Both the position numbers and the translations under genes were made by a program. From Bradyrhizobium aeschynomenes (GTDB lineage: Bacteria; Pseudomonadota; Alphaproteobacteria; Rhizobiales; Xanthobacteraceae): 64,000 nucleotides of DNA. The first letter of the stretch is position 1. Each line of letters begins with the position of its first letter. The stretch is taken from positions 62,001 through 126,000 of the forward strand of contig NZ_JABFDM010000009.1 in the NCBI RefSeq assembly GCF_013178945.1, given 5' to 3'. The notes under the pieces were generated by a model. That model was given only the letters and a program-made list of their open reading frames with translations. It had not been told where the DNA came from and did no database searches. Positions 58,686 through 64,000 of the stretch are shown here, piece by piece.

Positions 58686-59863
58686 TGACGCTCACAGCCA
58701 CTCCCCCGGTCGAGACCACCACGCAGGCACCACTCGGCGAGGCCGTGCCGCCGACCCGGCATCGCTTCCGCCCGTCGCCGCTCAATCAGCGCCGCTGGCA
58801 GAACTTCAAGGCCAATCGCCGCGGCTACTGGTCGCTGTGGATCTTTCTGTTTCTGTTCATCGTCTCCCTGTTCGCCGAGCTGATTGCCAACGATCGGCCG
58901 TTCCTGATCAAGTTCGACGGCCATCTGTATTGGCCGGCCTTCGTCTCCTATCCGGAGACCGCGTTCGGCGGCGACTTCGAGACCGCGGCCGACTATCGCG
59001 ATCCCTATCTGCAGAAGCTGATCGCCGACAAGGGCGGCACCGTGATCTGGCCGCTGATCCGCTATTCCTACGCCACCCACAATCTCGATCTGCCGACGCC
59101 GGCGCCGTCGCCGCCGACCTGGATGCTGAAGGAATCGCAGTGCAAGGCGGTGGTCGAGAAGAAGGGGCTCAAGAGCTGCCGCGATCTCGAATACAACTGG
59201 CTCGGCACCGATGATCAGGGCCGCGACGTGGTGGCGCGCCTGATCTACGGCTTCCGCATCTCCGTGCTGTTCGGCCTGTCGCTGACGTTCTTCTCCTCGA
59301 TCATCGGCATCGCCGCCGGCGGCGTGCAGGGCTATTTCGGCGGCTGGGTCGATCTCCTGTTCCAGCGCTTCATCGAGATCTGGAACGCGATCCCCTATCT
59401 CTATCTGCTCCTGATCCTGTCGGCGGTGCTGGTGCCCGGCTTCTTCACGCTGCTCGGGATCATGCTGCTGTTCTCCTGGGTGTCGCTGGTCGGGCTGGTC
59501 CGTGCCGAATTCCTGCGCGGCCGCAATTTCGAGTATATCCAGGCGGCGCGTGCGCTCGGCGTCTCCAACGTCGTCATCATGTGGCGGCATCTGTTGCCCA
59601 ACGCGATGGTCGCGACCATGACCTTCCTGCCCTTCATCGTGTCGAGCTCGGTGATGACCCTGACCGCGCTCGACTTCCTCGGCTTCGGCCTGCCGCCCGG
59701 CTCGCCGTCGCTGGGCGAGATGCTGTCGCAGGCCAAGTCCAACGTGCAGGCGCCGTGGCTCGGCCTCACCGGCTTCTTCTCGGTCGCGATCATGCTGTCG
59801 CTGCTGATCTTCATCGGCGAGGCCGTGCGCGACGCGTTCGATCCGCGCAAGACCTTCAGGTGA
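58685..59863 (+). CDS. yejE: Oligopeptide ABC transporter permease, YejE-like
   Basis: A 392-residue DppC-type permease. It has the long hydrophilic N-terminus, a first helix (WIFLFLFIVSLFAELIA), the YejE-specific periplasmic insert (about residues 75-165), and GTDDQGRDVVARLIYGFRISVLFG, the DppC signature, ahead of the remaining helices. The EAA-type segment is AARALGVSNVVIMWRHLLPNAM. Start overlaps the yejB stop (TGATG). Confidence 0.94.
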   Translation: MTLTATPPVETTTQAPLGEAVPPTRHRFRPSPLNQRRWQNFKANRRGYWSLWIFLFLFIVSLFAELIANDRPFLIKFDGHLYWPAFVSYPETAFGGDFETAADYRDPYLQKLIADKGGTVIWPLIRYSYATHNLDLPTPAPSPPTWMLKESQCKAVVEKKGLKSCRDLEYNWLGTDDQGRDVVARLIYGFRISVLFGLSLTFFSSIIGIAAGGVQGYFGGWVDLLFQRFIEIWNAIPYLYLLLILSAVLVPGFFTLLGIMLLFSWVSLVGLVRAEFLRGRNFEYIQAARALGVSNVVIMWRHLLPNAMVATMTFLPFIVSSSVMTLTALDFLGFGLPPGSPSLGEMLSQAKSNVQAPWLGLTGFFSVAIMLSLLIFIGEAVRDAFDPRKTFR

Positions 59864-59868
59864 GCGAC

Positions 59869-61506
59869 ATGGATGCGATCAGCCAGCCGCTGCTCTCGGT
59901 CAGGGATCTCTCGGTGGCCTTCCACCAGCAGGGCCGCATGGTGACCGCGGTCGACCGTGTCTCGTTCGACATCAAGCGCGGCGAATGCATTGCGCTGGTC
60001 GGCGAGTCCGGCTCCGGCAAGTCGGTCAGCGCGCTGTCGGTGCTGAAGCTGCTGCCTTATCCGGTCGCCTCGCATCCCTCGGGCAGCATCCGCTTCAAGG
60101 GCCGCGATCTCTTGCCGCTGTCGGAAGGCGAGATGCGCGAGATCCGCGGCAGCGACATCTCGATCATCTTCCAGGAACCGATGACCTCGCTCAATCCGCT
60201 GCACACGATCGAGCGGCAGATCGGCGAGATCCTGCAACTGCATCAGTCGATCTCGAACAGCGCCGCGCGCGCGCGCACCCTCGAGCTGCTCACCCAGGTC
60301 GGCATCCCCGAGCCGGAGACGCGGCTCGGCAGTTATCCGCACCAGCTCTCCGGCGGCCAGCGTCAGCGTGTGATGATCGCGATGGCTCTCGCCAACGAGC
60401 CGGACCTCCTGATCGCCGACGAGCCGACCACCGCGCTCGACGTCACCGTCCAGGCGCAGATCCTGGCGCTGCTCGCCGATATCCGCGCGCGGCTCGGCAT
60501 GAGCCTGCTGTTCATCACCCATGATCTCGGCATCGTCCGCCGCATCGCCGACCGCGTCTGCGTCATGAACGGCGGCAAGATCGTCGAGCAGGGCCCGGTG
60601 GAGCAGGTGTTCACGTCGCCGTCCCATCCCTACACCAAGGCGCTGCTCGCGGCCGAGCCGAAGCCCGATCCGGCGCCGCCGCGGCCCGATGCGCCGGTGG
60701 TGATGCAGGCCAAGGATCTCAAGGTCTGGTTTCCGATTAAGCGCGGCCTGTTCCGCTCCACCGTCGGCCACATCAAGGCGGTCGACGGCGTCAGCATCGC
60801 CGTGCGCAAGGGCGAGACGCTCGGTGTCGTCGGTGAATCCGGCTCGGGCAAGACCACGCTCGGGCTGGCGCTGCTGCGGCTGATCTCCTCCGACGGTCCG
60901 ATCGTGTTCCTCGGCAGCGAGATCCAGGGGCTGACCTTCAAGCAGGTCCGTCCGTTCCGCCGCGACATGCAGATCGTGTTTCAGGACCCGTTCGGCGCGC
61001 TCAGCCCGCGCATGTCGGTCGGCGACATCATCGCCGAAGGCTTGAGTGTGCATCAGCCTGATCTGTCGGAGGAGCAGTCCGAGGCGAAGGTCGTCAAGGC
61101 GCTCACCGATGTCGGCCTCGATCCGCAGACCCGCTTCCGCTATCCGCACGAATTTTCCGGCGGCCAGCGCCAGCGCATCTCGGTGGCGCGTGCCGTCGTG
61201 CTCGAGCCGAGCTTCGTCGTGCTCGACGAGCCGACCTCTGCGCTCGACATGCTGTTCCAGTCCCAGATGGTCGAGCTGCTGCGCGAGCTGCAGCGCAAGC
61301 GCGAACTGACCTACATGTTCATCTCGCACGATTTGCGCGTCGTCGCCGCCTTGGCCAGCCATCTCATCGTGATGCGCCACGGCAAGGTGGTGGAGGAGGG
61401 CCCCGCCGCGCAGCTGTTCAAGGCGCCGAAGACCGACTACACGCGGGCGCTGTTTGCGGCGGCGTTCCGCAACGAGACGGCGGGGAACGGGGCGGCGGCT
61501 CCATAG
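59869..61506 (+). CDS. yejF: Oligopeptide ABC transporter ATPase, YejF-like (two fused domains)
   Basis: A 545-residue double ATPase. Domain 1 has Walker A GESGSGKS, signature [15 protein letters not shown] and Walker [13 protein letters not shown]; domain 2 repeats these as [24 protein letters not shown] and [11 protein letters not shown]. Each ends in the peptide-importer extension ([26 protein letters not shown]). It starts 6 bp after yejE and completes the importer. Confidence 0.95.
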   Translation: MDAISQPLLSVRDLSVAFHQQGRMVTAVDRVSFDIKRGECIALVGESGSGKSVSALSVLKLLPYPVASHPSGSIRFKGRDLLPLSEGEMREIRGSDISIIFQEPMTSLNPLHTIERQIGEILQLHQSISNSAARARTLELLTQVGIPEPETRLGSYPHQLSGGQRQRVMIAMALANEPDLLIADEPTTALDVTVQAQILALLADIRARLGMSLLFITHDLGIVRRIADRVCVMNGGKIVEQGPVEQVFTSPSHPYTKALLAAEPKPDPAPPRPDAPVVMQAKDLKVWFPIKRGLFRSTVGHIKAVDGVSIAVRKGETLGVVGESGSGKTTLGLALLRLISSDGPIVFLGSEIQGLTFKQVRPFRRDMQIVFQDPFGALSPRMSVGDIIAEGLSVHQPDLSEEQSEAKVVKALTDVGLDPQTRFRYPHEFSGGQRQRISVARAVVLEPSFVVLDEPTSALDMLFQSQMVELLRELQRKRELTYMFISHDLRVVAALASHLIVMRHGKVVEEGPAAQLFKAPKTDYTRALFAAAFRNETAGNGAAAP

Positions 61507-61544
61507 AAGATCGCATACATCCGCACCCGAGCAGCCGCGAGACA

Positions 61545-61802
61545 ATGCCGTCCAAGCTGGATCTCATCAGAGCTCTTCTGCTGTCCGATTGGGACCCGAT
61601 CGGCGTGTCCTGCTGCGAGGGCGCCGAGGACGAATATGATCGTTACGCTCTCCAGGTCTTCAACATGCTTCAAGACGGTGCCGATGTTGCGTCGATCGCG
61701 AGCTATCTCACTGGTGTCGTCACGGACAGAATGTCACTCACAGGGTGTCCTGAAGTCGATCGTCTGGTCGCTGCCAGGGCTTTGATGATCTACCAGAGCT
61801 AG
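61545..61802 (+). CDS. Small acidic protein of unknown function, 85 residues
   Basis: A short soluble acidic protein with two adjacent cysteines (GVSCCEGAEDEYDRYA) and a helical C-terminal half (YALQVFNMLQDGADVASIASYLTGVV). The pattern resembles small helical proteins found near contact-dependent inhibition or polymorphic toxin loci, but no toxin gene is here and I do not assign that role. 38 bp after yejF. Confidence 0.65.
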   Translation: MPSKLDLIRALLLSDWDPIGVSCCEGAEDEYDRYALQVFNMLQDGADVASIASYLTGVVTDRMSLTGCPEVDRLVAARALMIYQS

Positions 61803-61926
61803 GTCGCCGACGAGGCTGATCATGCTGCAACAGACGGAAGCATGAGGATGTCCGGCAGGGGCCGTGCCTTGGTCACGTGATTTGTCCGACGAGCGGGCAT
61901 CGTCTCATCTCATCGCGCGCGTGTCC

Positions 61927-63177
61927 CTAGCGGCGGCCGCCACCGCCTCCAGCACCACCGCCGCCCCCACCAAAGCCGCCTTGGCCGCCGAAGCCGCTGC
62001 CGCCACCGGGGGGAGGACCACCTGGTGCACCGCCGAAGCCCGGCGGGCTCGAAGCGCCGCCTGAGCCGAAGCCGCCGGGTGAGCCCATGCCGCCCGGCGG
62101 GGACATGCCGCTGTCTCGGCCGAACCCGGGCGCACCCGGAGATCCCGGTCCCCTCGAATTGTTCGGTGCACCGGGTCCGCCCGGTGGGTTGCCGCCACCA
62201 GGGCCGCCCGGACCGCCCGGTCCCTGCATCGGCCCTTGGCCACGTGGCGCCTGCGGACCCTGCACGGATTCGCCGGGGAAGCGGGTCACTGCCTGCACCG
62301 ATTCGGCGCGCAGTCCGCCGGCACCGTCCGGAACGGCGTTGATCACGACGCGGGTCTCCCCCGCAGGCTGGAAGCGCGAATTGTCGCGCGCGACGTAGCC
62401 GGAGCCGAACCGCAGGTCGTTGCCGACGCGCTGGACATAGCCTTCGATCAAGAGCCGGCTGGCCCGTGCGAATTCCTTCAGATCATCCGGCCTGATTTGC
62501 GCGACCTGCATCACGCCCTGGACGACGCGGCCTTCGGCCTGCACGCGCCGGCCGACCTGCGCCTGGTCGACGCCGGCGAGCCGCAGGCCGCCGATCGACA
62601 GGCCGCTGCGGTCGCGCACGACCACGCCGCTGATCCGGCTCGGCGCGCTGCTGCGCGGGTCGACGAGGCTGGCGACGATCACGCCGTCGCTGCGCCGCAG
62701 GCCGAACACCGCAACCTGGCTGCCGACCTTGCGCCAGCTCTGCTGGCCCGGCGAGATCACGGTCTGGCCGAGCACGGTGAGCTCGCCCGGCCTGACCGCC
62801 TCGATCGGCCCGGTCACCTCGCTGACGACGTCGATGCGCGCCGTGCTGAGCGTGCCGCCGGGGTCGCGCTGCGCCAGCACGCGGGCGAGCTGGCCGATCT
62901 TCAGCGCCTTCACGGACGCAGCTTCGCCATCGATCGCCACCGGCACGTTGGGCGCGTAGCTGACGCGCTCGCCATTGACGAAGATGCTGCCGAAGCGCTG
63001 GATCACGCCGACGATGCCGGTGCCGCCCATGCCCTGGTCCTGGCCGCCGGTGATCCCGGTGCCGCCGAGACCCTGGTCATTGCCCTTGCGGGTCTGTCCC
63101 CAGGCGAGCGCCGATGATCCGGCGAGCCAGAGGCCGGTGAGCACGGCCCTGCGCGAGAGCATCGGCGGCCGGCTCAT
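61927..63177 (-). CDS. Exported DUF5666-type protein with Gly/Pro-rich tail
   Basis: A 416-residue exported protein. The N-terminus has a twin-arginine-like leader (LSRRAVLTGLWLAGSSALA). Then come repeated small beta-barrel units of the DUF5666 kind: GTGIVGVIQRFGSIFVNGERV, VTGPIEAVRPGELTVLGQTV, ISGVVVRDRSGLSIGGLRL and LIEGYVQRVGNDLRFGSGYV. The last 110 residues are almost only Gly, Pro, Ser and Ala. The role of the family is unknown to me. The start overlaps the stop of the DUF6502 gene by 4 bases, so they are coupled. Confidence 0.82.
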   Translation of the reverse strand: MSRPPMLSRRAVLTGLWLAGSSALAWGQTRKGNDQGLGGTGITGGQDQGMGGTGIVGVIQRFGSIFVNGERVSYAPNVPVAIDGEAASVKALKIGQLARVLAQRDPGGTLSTARIDVVSEVTGPIEAVRPGELTVLGQTVISPGQQSWRKVGSQVAVFGLRRSDGVIVASLVDPRSSAPSRISGVVVRDRSGLSIGGLRLAGVDQAQVGRRVQAEGRVVQGVMQVAQIRPDDLKEFARASRLLIEGYVQRVGNDLRFGSGYVARDNSRFQPAGETRVVINAVPDGAGGLRAESVQAVTRFPGESVQGPQAPRGQGPMQGPGGPGGPGGGNPPGGPGAPNNSRGPGSPGAPGFGRDSGMSPPGGMGSPGGFGSGGASSPPGFGGAPGGPPPGGGSGFGGQGGFGGGGGGAGGGGGRR

Positions 63178-64000
63178 GATTTGCCGTCCTCGCCGGGGGC
63201 GTCCTTCGGCTCCTCCAGATAGATGTAGACGCCGAAATTCCAGCGGGCGTCGCCGCCCTTGTCCTTGGCCAGCGCGCGGTTGGCCTCGCGGTTGGCGGTC
63301 TTCAGCGCCTCCATCGCCAGCTCGCGCGAGCGCGCTTCGAGGCGCCGCGCCAGCTTCGGTGACAGCCCGTCATAGTGGACGGCGCGCTCCATGAAGCGCG
63401 GCGTCGCCTCGGACACGTTGTCGGCGGCGGCTGCGATGTGATCATGCAGGTTGCGGCCGAGATAATACCATTTGCGGTCGTCGTCGCCGCGCGGCACGAA
63501 GCCGGTCTCCGCCAGCACGATGTTGTCGCCGGCATCGATGCTCACGAGCTTGCGGTCGAGCCATTCATCGAGCACCGCGCGCGGCCGCACGTCCTTGGTG
63601 ATCGCGGCCACCAGCGCTTCGAAGGAGGGCGCATCGCCCTCAGCGGTGCGCGGCAGCGGCAGCGGCTCGCCCCTGGCGTCGGTGAACTCCGGCGCGGCGA
63701 GCCAGTGCGCGATGATGGCGCTGGTGCGAGACAAAGTCGCGGGCACCACGTTGACCGGCGCGCCCGCGCCACGCAGCCGCGCCACCTCCTTGCGATGGAT
63801 GCCGGTGAGCAGGCTGACGCGGCTGTCGGTCTGTGGCTTGCCGTCGAGCGCGAAGTCGTGCTCGGCGACGTTCACGAACAGCTCGCGCAGCAGCTGGGCC
63901 AGCGCCGGGAACGTCATCCCGCTGCGGATGCAGAGCCGCACGAGCGGACGCAGCAGCCGCGCCAGCGGCGCTTGCAACTGCGTCGCGGTCAGCGGCGACG
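63174..64000 (-). CDS. DUF6502-type protein, 5' end cut by the window edge
   Basis: At least 275 residues; the frame is open to the last bases, so the true start is outside. An N-terminal winged-helix-like part (LARLLRPLVRLCIRSGMTFPALAQLLRELFVNVAE in segments, then TDSRVSLLTGIHRKEVARL) suggests DNA binding or a regulatory role. The rest (WYYLGRNLHDHIAAAADNV; PKLARRLEARSRELAMEALKT) is helical. This family commonly sits beside DUF5666 genes, as here; the pair's function is not known to me. Confidence 0.8.
   Translation of the reverse strand, partial: SPLTATQLQAPLARLLRPLVRLCIRSGMTFPALAQLLRELFVNVAEHDFALDGKPQTDSRVSLLTGIHRKEVARLRGAGAPVNVVPATLSRTSAIIAHWLAAPEFTDARGEPLPLPRTAEGDAPSFEALVAAITKDVRPRAVLDEWLDRKLVSIDAGDNIVLAETGFVPRGDDDRKWYYLGRNLHDHIAAAADNVSEATPRFMERAVHYDGLSPKLARRLEARSRELAMEALKTANREANRALAKDKGGDARWNFGVYIYLEEPKDAPGEDGKS

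Overview
The window is high-GC chromosomal DNA of an alphaproteobacterium, most likely Bradyrhizobium or a close relative in the Nitrobacteraceae. The evidence is gene content and style: a CycM-type membrane-anchored cytochrome c, a cyclic-glucan-type ABC exporter, tandem branched-chain-amino-acid-type binding proteins, minCDE behind a CtrA-like box, GGAAC-N16-CGTT (EcfG-type) promoter candidates and short palindromic repeats of a kind I associate with that genus. This is pattern recognition without any database search. I see no tRNA, rRNA, CRISPR array, prophage or complete insertion sequence.

Layout. 0.2-7.3 kb (minus strand): 1-Cys peroxiredoxin, long-chain acyl-CoA ligase, D,D-carboxypeptidase, glucan-type ABC exporter and a NitT/TauT-type binding protein. 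7.5-10.8 kb (plus): secreted Gly/Tyr-rich protein, HisE-like pyrophosphatase, YqaA/DedA membrane protein coupled to a six-cysteine envelope protein, and a nitronate monooxygenase. A 209-bp tandem repeat block follows. 11.4-15.3 kb (minus): an autotransporter downstream of a LuxR-type regulator, with a 16-bp perfect palindrome between them. 15.7-21.5 kb (minus): three paralogous Leu/Ile/Val-type binding proteins with a shared two-cysteine N-terminal domain, behind a one-TM protein. 22.0-24.6 kb (plus): minC-minD-minE and a thioesterase-like gene. 24.9-33.8 kb: a chemotaxis receptor, a DUF1801 protein, an acyl-CoA ligase, a second nitronate-monooxygenase homologue, several small envelope proteins and an NAD(P)-binding epimerase-like protein.

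34.0-42.1 kb: glutamine-dependent NAD+ synthetase, a DevC-DevA-DevB-type exporter operon, and a LemA/M48-peptidase pair followed by a repeat-derived region with strong RNA-like secondary structure. 42.5-47.3 kb (minus): metF-metH with a 4-base overlap. 47.7-52.7 kb: luciferase-like oxidoreductase, a divergent NmrA-like/LysR pair, prephenate dehydratase and KdsB. 52.9-61.5 kb (plus): cycM and a Yej-type oligopeptide ABC operon with two tandem binding proteins. The window ends in a DUF6502-DUF5666 pair on the minus strand, cut by the edge.

How it fits together. Most genes are housekeeping or envelope functions: cell division, methionine/folate cycle, NAD, Kdo and phenylalanine synthesis, peptide uptake and exporters. 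The less ordinary signals are the three two-cysteine binding proteins without a nearby permease, the placing of every palindromic repeat block at a 3'-to-3' gene junction, the structured repeat at about 42.2 kb, and several candidate regulatory sites (CtrA, EcfG, LuxR-type palindrome).
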